Shown: piece after piece, positions 1 through 8,429 of the stretch | How positions within the stretch are numbered: the first letter of the stretch is position 1 | How the letters are laid out: the number at the start of each line of letters is the position of its first letter | Assembly (NCBI RefSeq): GCF_030409805.1 | Contig: NZ_JAUFQP010000013.1 | Coordinates: 626,501-690,500, forward strand | Direction of reading: 5' to 3' | Source: Algibacter miyuki | Lineage (GTDB): Bacteria > Bacteroidota > Bacteroidia > Flavobacteriales > Flavobacteriaceae | Length of the DNA stretch: 64,000 nt | The notes under the pieces: generated by a model | Seen by the model: only the letters and a program-made list of their open reading frames with translations | Told to the model about the DNA's origin: nothing | The model's database searches: none | Position numbers and translations under genes: made by a program

Positions 1-616
1 TTAAAGGTAAATGCACTACTTTTTTAGTGTCGTAAAAATCTTCTTCATAATAATCAGAGATATTATAGATTGTTGTGGTTTTGTAATCTTTTAATTCTTC
101 GGTTAAATCTCCCCCTTTTAAGTATAAAATTCCGTTTTTAAGGTCATGTTTTTGTTCTTTAGCTACTTTTCCTTTAATCCAATGCACAAAAGTTGGCATC
201 GCAGCAACGGCACGGCTAACAATAAAATCGTAAGTTCCTTTAGTGTCTTCCACACGACTATGCGTGGTTTTTACGTTGGTTAAACCTAGTCCTTCGACTA
301 CTTCGTTTACCACTTTTAACTTCTTTGCAATACTATCTACCAAGTGAAATGAGCATTCAGGAAATAGTATGGCTAAAGGAATACCTGGAAAACCACCACC
401 AGTACCAACATCTAAAATTTGGCTACCATCTTTAAATTGAATCACCTTTGCAATAGCTAGTGAATGTAGTACGTGACGTAAATAAAGCTCGTCGATATCT
501 TTTCTAGAAACGACATTTATTTTTAAATTCCAATCTTGATAAAGGGCCTCTAATAAGGTGAATTTTTCAATTTGGTCTTCGGTTAAATCGGGGAAATATT
601 TTAAAATGAGTTTCAT
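1..616 (-). CDS. rsmG: 16S rRNA (guanine-527 N7) methyltransferase RsmG, C-terminus cut by window edge
   Basis: I translated the minus strand from the ATG at 616-614. It stays open to base 2, giving at least 205 residues, close to the full family length, so only the last few residues are missing. The SAM-binding loop reads ILDVGTGGGFPGIP at residues 67-80, the hallmark of RsmG (GidB), followed by SRAVA-type motifs. The family methylates N7 of G527 in 16S rRNA in the cytoplasm, using S-adenosylmethionine. It is divergent from the desaturase gene, and a -7 element at 723-731 would drive it with a leader of about 100 nt. The family call is confident. Confidence 0.93.
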   Translation of the reverse strand, partial: MKLILKYFPDLTEDQIEKFTLLEALYQDWNLKINVVSRKDIDELYLRHVLHSLAIAKVIQFKDGSQILDVGTGGGFPGIPLAILFPECSFHLVDSIAKKLKVVNEVVEGLGLTNVKTTHSRVEDTKGTYDFIVSRAVAAMPTFVHWIKGKVAKEQKHDLKNGILYLKGGDLTEELKDYKTTTIYNISDYYEEDFYDTKKVVHLPL

Positions 617-722
617 TGGTGTTCTAATTTATATATGATTTACCGAGTTGTTTTCTTAAAACACCATATACTGATGATTTCGTAATTGGCGTTCGGTAAA
701 TTGTAATGTTGTTAAATTTTCA

Positions 723-731
723 ACAAAAATA
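723..731 (-). promoter_or_regulatory. Bacteroidetes -7 promoter element for rsmG
   Basis: The minus strand reads TATTTTTGT, matching TAnnTTTG. It lies about 107 bp upstream of the rsmG start. No clear -33 TTG was seen. This is a prediction by pattern only. Confidence 0.45.
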
Positions 732-788
732 TACTTTTTAACTGCATTATTTTACAAAAAATTAGGATAACTTAAATAGCATTATTCC

Positions 789-797
789 TATCTTTGC
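789..797 (+). promoter_or_regulatory. Bacteroidetes -7 promoter element for the desaturase
   Basis: TATCTTTGC is a perfect TAnnTTTGC match 52 bp before the desaturase ATG. The -33 position is not obvious in the AT-rich sequence upstream. Confidence 0.6.
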
Positions 798-849
798 AGC
801 AAGGTATGATCAAATAATTTATTTTAGAAATCATATTAAAATTGATAGC

Positions 850-1944
850 ATGACAAAACAAACCATTTCATTTTCTAGAAAAGACCCTGCAAAGTTTTTT
901 AAAACGTTGAATAAACGTGTGAATGATTACTTTAAGGAGAACGAGATTAAACGTACTGGAAACTGGACTTTATATTCAAAAGCAATTGTAATGTTTGCTT
1001 TACTAATTGTACCCGCAGTGTTAATTTTAACTGTAGATATGTCGGGATGGCTACAAGCTTTATGCATGGTCATTGTTGGGATTGGTATGGCAGGAGTTGG
1101 CATGAATGTGATGCACGATGCGAACCATGGTTCTTTTTCTAGTAAAAAATGGGTGAATAAACTCATGGGAAGTAGTATTTATATTTTAGCTGGAAACGAT
1201 TATAACTGGAAAGTACAACACAACGTTTTACACCATACGTACACTAATATTCAAGGGCATGATGAAGATATCGATGCGGGTAGAATTATCCGTTTTTCGA
1301 AACATTCTCAGTGGTTGAAAATTCATCAATATCAAAAGTATTATGCGTTCTTTTTGTATGGTTTATTAACTGCAAACTGGGCAATTACAACCGATTTTAT
1401 ACAAACTTACAAGTACCTGAAACGTAAATTGGCTTATGGTAAATTGCCAAGCCCAGCTACACAGTGGACTAAACTTATTATAGGTAAAATTGTATATTAT
1501 GCTATTTGGGTAGCTTTACCTTTGGCTCTAGGGTTTGCATGGTGGCAAGTTTTAATTGGCTTTTTAATTATGCATTATACGGCAGGTATTATTTTAAGTG
1601 TTATTTTTCAATTAGCGCACGTGGTACCAACAACCGATATGCCTTTACCTGATGAAGAAGGAAACATGAAAAATACATGGGCCATTCATCAATTATTTAC
1701 AACTTGTAATTTTTCACCTAAAAGTTGGTTAGCCGAGTTTTATACCGGAGGATTAAATAGACAAGTTGAGCATCACTTATTTGCTAATATTAGCCATGTG
1801 CATTACAGTAAAATAGCGCAAATAGTGAAAGAAACAGCAAACGAATTTAGCTTACCATATAACGAATACCATACGTTTTGGGGCGCGGTTGCGGAACATT
1901 ATAATCAATTAAAGGTGCTAGGTCAAAAACCTAATTTAGCCTAA
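850..1944 (+). CDS. Membrane fatty acid desaturase (acyl-CoA / front-end type)
   Basis: The 364-residue protein has the three histidine boxes of membrane di-iron desaturases: HDANH at 89-93, HNVLHH at 124-129 and QVEHH at 305-309. The Gln in the third box is typical of front-end (delta-5/delta-6, linoleoyl-CoA-like) desaturases. Hydrophobic segments near 45-87 and 215-260 would anchor it in the inner membrane, with the boxes facing the cytoplasm. It should introduce a double bond into acyl chains with O2 and an electron donor, but the position of the bond cannot be read from sequence. A perfect -7 element lies 52 bp upstream. It is separated from the aminotransferase gene by 32 bp, so the two may be co-transcribed. 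Confidence 0.88.
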   Translation: MTKQTISFSRKDPAKFFKTLNKRVNDYFKENEIKRTGNWTLYSKAIVMFALLIVPAVLILTVDMSGWLQALCMVIVGIGMAGVGMNVMHDANHGSFSSKKWVNKLMGSSIYILAGNDYNWKVQHNVLHHTYTNIQGHDEDIDAGRIIRFSKHSQWLKIHQYQKYYAFFLYGLLTANWAITTDFIQTYKYLKRKLAYGKLPSPATQWTKLIIGKIVYYAIWVALPLALGFAWWQVLIGFLIMHYTAGIILSVIFQLAHVVPTTDMPLPDEEGNMKNTWAIHQLFTTCNFSPKSWLAEFYTGGLNRQVEHHLFANISHVHYSKIAQIVKETANEFSLPYNEYHTFWGAVAEHYNQLKVLGQKPNLA

Positions 1945-1976
1945 ACTTCATATTTACTTTCTAACAAATACATTTC

Positions 1977-3161
1977 ATGCAATTACTATCTGACAGAATT
2001 TTAAACATGGCTACCTCTGCAACGTTAGCTATGGCAGCAAAAGCACGCGAATTAAGAGGCGAAGGCAAAGACATTATTGGATTAAGTCTTGGAGAGCCAG
2101 ATTTCAACACGCCAGATTTTATTAAGGATGCGGCTATACAAGCTGTAAATGATAATTACAATTCTTACTCGCCAGTAGATGGTTATGTAGAGTTGAAAGA
2201 AGCGGTTATCACAAAGTTTAAACGCGACAATAATTTAACATATACTTTACCACAAATTGTTGTTTCTACGGGAGCAAAACAATGTTTGGCAAATATAGCA
2301 GCTGTTATGTTAAATGATGGTGATGAGGTGCTTTTACCTTGTCCTTACTGGGTAAGTTATTCTGATATTGTTAAGTTAAACGGTGGTGTACCTGTTGAGG
2401 TTGCAACATCTATTGATACTGATTTTAAAATGACACCAGCACAATTGGAAGCGGCTATTACGCCAAAAACCAAAATGATGTGGTTCAGTTCTCCTTGTAA
2501 TCCAAGTGGATCGGTTTACAGTAGAGAAGAATTAAGAGCTTTAGCTGATGTATTGGTTAAGTACCCTAATATTTACGTGGTTTCAGATGAAATTTACGAG
2601 CATATTAACTATGGTTCTGGTCATGCAAGTATTGCTGAGTTTGACGATATGTACAACAATACCATAACTGTAAACGGTGTGTCTAAAGCATTTGCTATGA
2701 CGGGATGGCGTATTGGTTTTATTGGAGCTCCAGAAAAAATAGCTAGAGCTTGTAATAAAATGCAAGGTCAAATTACAAGTGGTGCAAACTGTATTGCGCA
2801 ACGTGCTGTAATTACAGCTTTAAACGCTGAACCAAGTGCTGTAAAGTATATGATTGATGAGTTTAAAGTACGTCGCGATTTAGTTTTAGATTTATTAAGC
2901 GGTATTGAAGGCTTTAAATCTAACACACCAGAAGGGGCGTTTTACGTATTTCCAGATGTATCTTTTTACTTCGGAAAAACATTAAACGGAACAAAGATTA
3001 ATAATGCAACCGATTTTTCTTTATACTTATTAGAAGCCGCTTTAGTAGCAACTGTTACTGGTGATGCTTTTGGTAACCCGAACTGTATTCGTATTTCGTA
3101 TGCAGCTTCTCAAGAACAAATTATCGAAGCAATTAAACGTATTAAAGCTGTAGTAAGCTAG
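1977..3161 (+). CDS. Class I/II PLP-dependent aminotransferase (aspartate aminotransferase type)
   Basis: The 394-residue length is standard for bacterial aspartate aminotransferases of subgroup I-beta. Key residues are visible: SLGEPDF at 37-43, CNPSG with Asn175, SDEIY with Asp204 and Tyr207, and the Schiff-base Lys237 in SKAFAMTGWR, with Arg245 binding the PLP phosphate. It should interconvert aspartate and oxaloacetate with 2-oxoglutarate and glutamate in the cytoplasm. Related enzymes also act on aromatic amino acids or prephenate, so the exact substrate is open. It lies 32 bp behind the desaturase gene and is followed by a strong terminator at 3188-3229. Confidence 0.9.
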   Translation: MQLLSDRILNMATSATLAMAAKARELRGEGKDIIGLSLGEPDFNTPDFIKDAAIQAVNDNYNSYSPVDGYVELKEAVITKFKRDNNLTYTLPQIVVSTGAKQCLANIAAVMLNDGDEVLLPCPYWVSYSDIVKLNGGVPVEVATSIDTDFKMTPAQLEAAITPKTKMMWFSSPCNPSGSVYSREELRALADVLVKYPNIYVVSDEIYEHINYGSGHASIAEFDDMYNNTITVNGVSKAFAMTGWRIGFIGAPEKIARACNKMQGQITSGANCIAQRAVITALNAEPSAVKYMIDEFKVRRDLVLDLLSGIEGFKSNTPEGAFYVFPDVSFYFGKTLNGTKINNATDFSLYLLEAALVATVTGDAFGNPNCIRISYAASQEQIIEAIKRIKAVVS

Positions 3162-3187
3162 TAAACGTTTAATATAGAATTATATAA

Positions 3188-3229
3188 GGCCTGTTGGATT
3201 TTAAATCTAACAGGTCTTTTTTTTTTTTT
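3188..3229 (+). terminator. Rho-independent terminator after the aminotransferase
   Basis: A GC-containing stem (arms beginning GGCCTGTT and ending AACAGGTC) is followed by 14 thymines. It also separates this unit from the convergent small gene at 3231-3494. Confidence 0.85.
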
Positions 3230-3230
3230 G

Positions 3231-3494
3231 TTAAAATAAATAGTGGATGGCTACCAAGATAATGAGGCAAACTACTATGAAACCGATAATATTTTTTACG
3301 AGGGCTTTTTTGTTTTCTATTTTGAGTTGCGCTTTTATAGCTTCTAGTTGTCCGGGTGTTGCTTTTGGGAATGCTTTGAGTTTTATATTAGCATAACTAC
3401 CCGATAAGGCACTTTTGTCTTTGCGTTTAGCAAGTAAACTTCTGTTGTTTTGTAATGATTTTATTGCAGCCATCATTGATCCTTCTCCTCCCAT
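3231..3494 (-). CDS. Small single-span membrane protein, function unknown
   Basis: The 87-residue protein begins MGGEGSMMAAIKSLQNNRSL and has a basic middle section with many Lys and Arg. One hydrophobic helix at about residues 67-86 lies at the very C-terminus, so most of the protein is probably cytoplasmic and tail-anchored. I recall similar short proteins as widespread in Flavobacteriia, but I know of no function. It is convergent with the aminotransferase gene, its stop almost touching that gene's terminator. Coding status is supported by the conserved-looking N-terminus and normal codon use. Confidence 0.65.
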   Translation of the reverse strand: MGGEGSMMAAIKSLQNNRSLLAKRKDKSALSGSYANIKLKAFPKATPGQLEAIKAQLKIENKKALVKNIIGFIVVCLIILVAIHYLF

Positions 3495-3713
3495 AATTTT
3501 TAAGTTTTAAAGTGAAACATTGCTGAAATATTCAACAAGTGGGTTTAAGATTATTGATTAATAATCTCAAGAATATAAAAAGTAGCTGCTTTAACTATGT
3601 GTAGTGTTTTAGGTTGAAATGTTACACGGGAAAATATACTTTGTGATTATAGCGTGCTTTGTTTATGGAAAGAATAGGTTGATTGTAATAAAATGATGTA
3701 TAAGGCATATTAT

Positions 3714-3886
3714 GGCGGGTACTCGCGTTAGGGATTGATGCGGCATCCTTTTTTGTGCTAAGCTTTTGTTATGTTGAAAGGCATAAAATTTGAGTTTGGA
3801 CTCATGATTATTATGTTGAAAAACGTTGGGCACAAATAAAGATATAGCGGAAAGCCCGACCCAGGTTTCTGAACATGGGTAACGCC
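3714..3886 (+). ncRNA. Candidate flavobacterial 6S-like RNA (6S-Flavo type)
   Basis: This 413-bp gap without a gene holds an RNA-like segment. It can fold into one long irregular hairpin. A closing stem GCGTTA (3725-3730) pairs with TAACGC (3880-3885), and GGG at 3731-3733 can pair with CCC at 3855-3857. A middle stem TTTGTGC (3752-3758) pairs with GCACAAA (3830-3836), and an apical hairpin TGAGT/ACTCA lies at 3791-3804. The arms between the closing and middle stems stay largely unpaired, the central-bubble shape of 6S RNA. The blocks TTAGGGATTGATGCGGCATCC and GATATAGCGGAAAGCCCGAC resemble a conserved flavobacterial RNA as I remember it. Orientation and exact ends are inferred. Confidence 0.55.
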
Positions 3887-3907
3887 AAAATAAAATAAAT
3901 TCAGAAA

Positions 3908-4294
3908 TTAATTGATAGCAAAAGTAGCGCTCAATTTAAATGTAGGAATGGCTACTTGGAATTTTTTAGTAGTGGTGAAATTAACCATATTGTAGTGGCC
4001 GTGCATAGCGCCGAAAGGTGAGGTAAGCAGGCAGCCAGAAGTGTAGATGTGCGAATCGCCAGGTTTTAAAACGGGTTTTTGTCCAATAACGCCTTCGCCA
4101 ATAACGGTTTCGATGTTGTTTAGTGCGTCTAAAATTTCCCAATGGCGTGCATAAAGTTGCACAGAGTCTTTACTTTGGTTTTCGATGGTTACCGTATATC
4201 CAAAGGCGTATTGCATTTTATAATTTTTATAAAATGAGCCTTCGAAAGTGGTGACTACCGAAATTTTAATACCACAAGTAACTTGTTGAACCAT
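3908..4294 (-). CDS. apaG: ApaG domain protein
   Basis: The 128-residue protein covers the whole ApaG fold, an immunoglobulin-like beta sandwich. Typical features are a Y/F-rich segment with YTVTIENQS, RHWEI in the middle, and G-x-QP-type and PGDSHIYTSGC motifs followed by GAMHGHY. The family is historically linked to cobalt and magnesium resistance, but its molecular role is not settled. It lies just downstream of the T9SS plug gene on the same strand (133 bp), and I recall this order as common in flavobacteria. No catalytic residues are expected. The start at 4294 gives the usual N-terminus. Confidence 0.88.
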   Translation of the reverse strand: MVQQVTCGIKISVVTTFEGSFYKNYKMQYAFGYTVTIENQSKDSVQLYARHWEILDALNNIETVIGEGVIGQKPVLKPGDSHIYTSGCLLTSPFGAMHGHYNMVNFTTTKKFQVAIPTFKLSATFAIN

Positions 4295-4427
4295 GAGTGA
4301 TTATAGGGTTTACAGGTGCTAAAATAATAAATATTAAACAGTTAGAGTCAATTTTAACAGGTTTGGCTAATAAATTAGCTAAAATGCATTACAAGTCGGG
4401 TATTTTGCCGATTTGATAATATGTTTC

Positions 4428-5681
4428 TTAATTAGTGATGTTAACTGAGCTCGCTTCACCTAAACCTATGATTTTATCGTATCGTGCACCTAAATCTCTG
4501 TAATAAACGAGTACTTTGTAGTTGTTTTCTGTTTGCCAAAAGTTTCCAGATACGGCGCCATCGTCAAAAGTTCCGTCGGCATGGGTTACAATAAATTTAT
4601 AGTTGTAAAATCCTTGTTTTAAAAGTAGGGTATTGGTAAAGCGGTTGTTGGCTTCGTCGTAAATCATTCTGGTGCTATCATCGATAGCGTAGTTGTTGAA
4701 ATTACCGTAAATATGTACGGTTTTGTTGGCTAAATCGTCATTGCCAAGCAATGAGAAATGCATCCAGACGTAATCGGCTTCAATGCTAGAATCGTCGGCA
4801 TCAATGTTGGTAATTAAGTAATTTCCGTTAATATCTGGGTTATAGGTATAGGGTTTGTCTGCGCGAGGTAAATTGGTGAATAGGTAGTTGTGATAAAGTT
4901 CTTTGAGGTCGATGTATTGAATACCTGTATTTGCAGCACGTACATCTTTATTTTCGAAAAAGAGAAACTCATTACCCGCCGGAAAGCTGGTTTCACTATC
5001 GTATTTGTAAATAAGTTCGCTACCTAAGGTGTATTGCGGCTTGATGTTATTGATAACATTATGTAAATTGTTGTTTTGAATAATTACAGCCTTTACCGTT
5101 TGTGCGGGGTTATTCAGTTGTAAGTTATTGGAATTTATTTTTAGTTCTACACGCTGTTTGGTTTCTATAAAGGCAATGTCTCTAGAGCGTTTTACACTTA
5201 CTCCAACGGTAGCAATATCTTCATAAATCATGAATTTTCTTGAGAATAATAACTCGTCATCATCATTAAAAATTGAAATCATATAATTTCCAGAAACGAG
5301 AAGTCCTTTTGTAAATTGATTGGGAATGGTTAATTTATAATGTGAATAAATTTGATAAGTGTTAAAAGAGTTTTCGTAATCTCTAATGCGTTGATTATCA
5401 AAACCACTCAAAAACTCTGTTTTTATTAAGTTTGAAGGCGTCCAATCGTAGTTAAAATGCTCAATTTTATAGTAATAATCAGATTCGTCACCATTTAAAG
5501 CGTCGAATTCTAAAACCACATATTCTCCCAATTTTAAAATAGGTAATTGTGTTTCAGGTGTGTTGCTTTTAAAGTTGATTGTTTTTATATAATCGGGCGG
5601 ATTTACTTCTTCAACTTGTGAAAAACCAAAAACAGGGAGTAGTAAGGTTGCTAGTAGGATTTGTTTGACTTTGTATAGCAT
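4428..5681 (-). CDS. Type IX secretion system plug protein (DUF5103 family)
   Basis: I chose the start at 5681 because it gives a clean signal peptide (MLYKVKQILLATLLLPVFGF, cleavage near FSQ). A start 33 bp further upstream would add a non-signal extension. The mature protein of about 400 residues is beta-rich, with an N-terminal domain containing FKSNTPETQLPILKLGEYV and a second domain with VHIYGNFNNYAID. This matches the family whose member Plug in Flavobacterium johnsoniae seals the SprA translocon of the T9SS in the outer membrane. It is divergent from nqrA. A T9SS-sorted protein occurs later in the window (59372-62731), so the system is evidently in use. Confidence 0.8.
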   Translation of the reverse strand: MLYKVKQILLATLLLPVFGFSQVEEVNPPDYIKTINFKSNTPETQLPILKLGEYVVLEFDALNGDESDYYYKIEHFNYDWTPSNLIKTEFLSGFDNQRIRDYENSFNTYQIYSHYKLTIPNQFTKGLLVSGNYMISIFNDDDELLFSRKFMIYEDIATVGVSVKRSRDIAFIETKQRVELKINSNNLQLNNPAQTVKAVIIQNNNLHNVINNIKPQYTLGSELIYKYDSETSFPAGNEFLFFENKDVRAANTGIQYIDLKELYHNYLFTNLPRADKPYTYNPDINGNYLITNIDADDSSIEADYVWMHFSLLGNDDLANKTVHIYGNFNNYAIDDSTRMIYDEANNRFTNTLLLKQGFYNYKFIVTHADGTFDDGAVSGNFWQTENNYKVLVYYRDLGARYDKIIGLGEASSVNITN

Positions 5682-5773
5682 ATATGACAGAAATTTATGT
5701 GTAAATATAAGCAAAATCTGTGCCTAATTAAATTTACTTATTTAGAATTAATATAAATAAATAATGTAGCTTT

Positions 5774-5785
5774 TATTCATGAATA
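5774..5785. promoter_or_regulatory. 12-bp perfect palindrome upstream of the nqrA -7 element
   Basis: TATTCATGAATA is a perfect palindrome whose right end lies 17 bp before the -7 element, where a regulator could affect the -33 region. It is AT-rich, so chance occurrence is possible. Confidence 0.3.
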
Positions 5786-5802
5786 ATTTAGGTATTTATT
5801 TG

Positions 5803-5811
5803 TATTTTTGC
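5803..5811 (+). promoter_or_regulatory. Bacteroidetes -7 promoter element for the nqr operon
   Basis: TATTTTTGC matches TAnnTTTGC and lies 37 bp before the nqrA ATG, a normal leader length. No clear -33 TTG was seen. Confidence 0.65.
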
Positions 5812-5848
5812 CCCGATTTTTAGACAACTAATTTCAATAAAAATAAAT

Positions 5849-7201
5849 ATGTCAAACGACATCCGTATTAAAAAAGGTCTGGACATTAAGCTTATAGGTG
5901 AGGCTGATAAAACCGTTGAACAAGCGATTATCAGTAACTACTACACTATAGCTCCAGCGGATTTTCACGGCGTTATCCCAAAACTTGTTGCGAAAGAAGG
6001 TACTACAGTGAAAGCTGGAGAAACTTTATTTTTCGATAAATCTAACGAATCGGTTAAGTTTTCTTCACCGGTTTCAGGAAAAGTTATTGAGATACAACGT
6101 GGACCGAAACGACGCATTGATGCCATTAAGATTGAAGCTGATAAATCGCAAAGTTTTGCAGATTTTGGTGCTTTTGATTTAAATAGCGCTACTGCGGAAT
6201 CAGTAAAATCGCATTTGTTAGCATCAGGATGCTGGCCGTTTGTAAAACAACGCCCGTATGATGTTATTGCAAATCCTGAGAAATCGCCAAAAGCGATCTT
6301 TATTTCAGGCTATGCAAGTGCGCCATTAGCTGCCGATTTAGATTTTACGCTAAAAGGTAAAGAAGCTGAATTGCAAGCTGCCGTTACGGCCTTAGGAAAA
6401 CTAACAGAAGGTGCTGTGCATATTTCTGTTGGCACTTCAAGCTCGCCATTAGCTGGTTTAACTGGTGCTACAACGCACAAAGTTTCTGGGCCACACCCGT
6501 CTGGAAATGTAGGTACACTTATTAATAAAGTGGACCCAGTGAATAAAGGCGAAGTGGTTTGGACTGTAAACGCACAAGATTTAGTTATCATTGGTGAACT
6601 TCTTTTAACAGGGAAGTTTAATGCTGAACGTATTGTTGCTTTAGCAGGTTCTTCTGTTGAAAAACCAAGATACTTTAAAACCATTTTAGGTAGCGAAATT
6701 TCAACTATTATTTACGATAAAGGGGTTTCTAAAGCAGGTAATGATCGTATTATCTCTGGAAATGTTTTATCTGGTAAGCATATCAAACCAGACGGAAATT
6801 TAGATTACTACAGCAATGTAGTAACGGTAATTCCAGAAGGTGATGATTATGAATTATTTGGATGGAATAAACCTGTTTTTAATAAGATTTCTACGTCAAG
6901 AGCATTAACTTTTTCTTGGTTAAGTCCGAATAAAAAATACGATTTAAACACCAATACTAATGGTGAACATCGTGCTTTTGTTACTACAGGTACTTACGAA
7001 AAAGTGTTTCCTTTAGATATTTTTCCAATGCAAATTTTAAAAGCTTGCATGTATAAAGATTTAGACGAAATGGAAGCTTTAGGTATGTACGAAGTAGCAC
7101 CAGAAGATTTTGCATTAACAGAATTTGTATGTGTATCTAAACAACCACATCAAAAAATTATTAGAGAAGGTTTAGACTTAATGCTTAAAGAAATAGGATA
7201 A
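5849..7201 (+). CDS. nqrA: Na+-translocating NADH:quinone reductase subunit A
   Basis: The 450-residue protein begins IRIKKGLDIKLIGEA and contains the biotinyl/lipoyl-like region VIPKLVAKEGTTVKAGETLF and SPVSGKV at about residues 42-80, as in NqrA. It has no membrane helix, as expected for the cytoplasmic peripheral subunit. The complex oxidizes NADH, reduces quinone and pumps Na+ out across the inner membrane. It opens the nqrABCDEF operon, and its TAA stop overlaps the nqrB ATG by one base, implying translational coupling. A -7 element lies 37 bp upstream. Confidence 0.96.
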   Translation: MSNDIRIKKGLDIKLIGEADKTVEQAIISNYYTIAPADFHGVIPKLVAKEGTTVKAGETLFFDKSNESVKFSSPVSGKVIEIQRGPKRRIDAIKIEADKSQSFADFGAFDLNSATAESVKSHLLASGCWPFVKQRPYDVIANPEKSPKAIFISGYASAPLAADLDFTLKGKEAELQAAVTALGKLTEGAVHISVGTSSSPLAGLTGATTHKVSGPHPSGNVGTLINKVDPVNKGEVVWTVNAQDLVIIGELLLTGKFNAERIVALAGSSVEKPRYFKTILGSEISTIIYDKGVSKAGNDRIISGNVLSGKHIKPDGNLDYYSNVVTVIPEGDDYELFGWNKPVFNKISTSRALTFSWLSPNKKYDLNTNTNGEHRAFVTTGTYEKVFPLDIFPMQILKACMYKDLDEMEALGMYEVAPEDFALTEFVCVSKQPHQKIIREGLDLMLKEIG

Positions 7202-8427
7202 TGGGTTTAAAAAATAATTTACACAAGTTAAAACTAAAGTATAAAGGCACAAAAATGGCCCCTGCATTTAATGCACTCCATACCTTTTTATACTTGCCAG
7301 ATGAGACCACACATAATGGAACTCATATTAAAGCAGCCGACGATTTAAAACGTACAATGAATACTGTAATTATGGCTATGGTGCCATGTTTATTGTTTGG
7401 TATGTTTAACGCAGGTTATCAACATAATCTTCAAGTTGGAGAAATTCAAGCTGTTTCTGCTGGATTTTTTAGTCCTGAATTTTGGACACTAGATAATTTT
7501 ATGATTGGTTTTTGGAAAATAATTCCATTAGTAATTGTATCATACGGTGTTGGTTTAGGGATTGAATTTTTATTCGCCATTATAAACAAACACGAAGTTG
7601 AAGAAGGGTATTTAGTAACCGGTATGTTAGTGCCGTTAATTGTACCTATTGATATCCCTCTTTGGATGTTAGCTGTAGCCGTAATTTTTGGTGTAGTTAT
7701 CGGAAAAGAAGTTTTTGGAGGAACAGGAATGAATATTCTAAACCCTGCATTAACTATTAGAGCCTTTTTATTCTTTGCTTACCCAACTTGGATGTCGGGT
7801 GATAAAGTATGGGTAGAAGGTGCTGTAGAGAGAACAAACGAAATTGCAGCAGGAGCTAATCTAGATGCTATTTCTGGTGAAACCATATTAGGAACTTTGG
7901 CGCAAGGGAAAGAACTTGTTCATTCTACTGCCGATATGTTTTTAGGTTTTGTGCCAGGTTCAATAGGAGAGACTTCAACATTACTTATCATTTTAGGAGG
8001 ATTATTCTTAATCTTTTCAAAAATTGGAAGTTGGAGAATTATGTTATCATCATGTGTTGGCGCATTAGTTATGGGCTTAATATTTAATGGTGTTGTAAGT
8101 TCTGGTTGGATTACTGAAACAAGTCCGTTTTACGGATTAATGAGTACCGAATTTTGGCATCACTTACTTATTGGTGGGTTTGCTTTTGGTACCGTATTTA
8201 TGGCAACCGATCCTGTTACAGCGTCGCAAACCAATAAAGGGAAATGGATTTACGGTTTCTTAATAGGATTTCTTTCTATTATGATTCGTGTATTCAATCC
8301 TGCATATCCTGAAGGTGTGATGTTAGCCATTCTATTAATGAATGTGTTTGCTCCAACAATTGACCATTATGTGGTTCAAGGAAATGTGAAGAAAAGAATG
8401 AAACGTTTAAAAGCTAAAGTTGCATAA
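7201..8427 (+). CDS. nqrB: Na+-translocating NADH:quinone reductase subunit B
   Basis: The 408-residue integral membrane protein has many hydrophobic helices, for example at about 54-70, 105-128, 137-167 and 260-290. The segment GSIGETSTL at 253-261 carries the threonine that receives covalent FMN in this family, probably Thr260. The NqrB/RnfD landmarks GKEVFGGTGMNILNPALT at 168-185 and TDPVTAS near the C-terminus are present. FMN attachment needs ApbE, encoded at 12935-13942. It starts one base before the end of nqrA and is followed by nqrC after 2 bp. Confidence 0.96.
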   Translation: MGLKNNLHKLKLKYKGTKMAPAFNALHTFLYLPDETTHNGTHIKAADDLKRTMNTVIMAMVPCLLFGMFNAGYQHNLQVGEIQAVSAGFFSPEFWTLDNFMIGFWKIIPLVIVSYGVGLGIEFLFAIINKHEVEEGYLVTGMLVPLIVPIDIPLWMLAVAVIFGVVIGKEVFGGTGMNILNPALTIRAFLFFAYPTWMSGDKVWVEGAVERTNEIAAGANLDAISGETILGTLAQGKELVHSTADMFLGFVPGSIGETSTLLIILGGLFLIFSKIGSWRIMLSSCVGALVMGLIFNGVVSSGWITETSPFYGLMSTEFWHHLLIGGFAFGTVFMATDPVTASQTNKGKWIYGFLIGFLSIMIRVFNPAYPEGVMLAILLMNVFAPTIDHYVVQGNVKKRMKRLKAKVA

Positions 8428-8429
8428 CG

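Noticed and set aside
6310..6684. A 124-residue open frame antisense to nqrA
   Set aside because: It lies wholly within a well-supported nqrA gene and has no family features.
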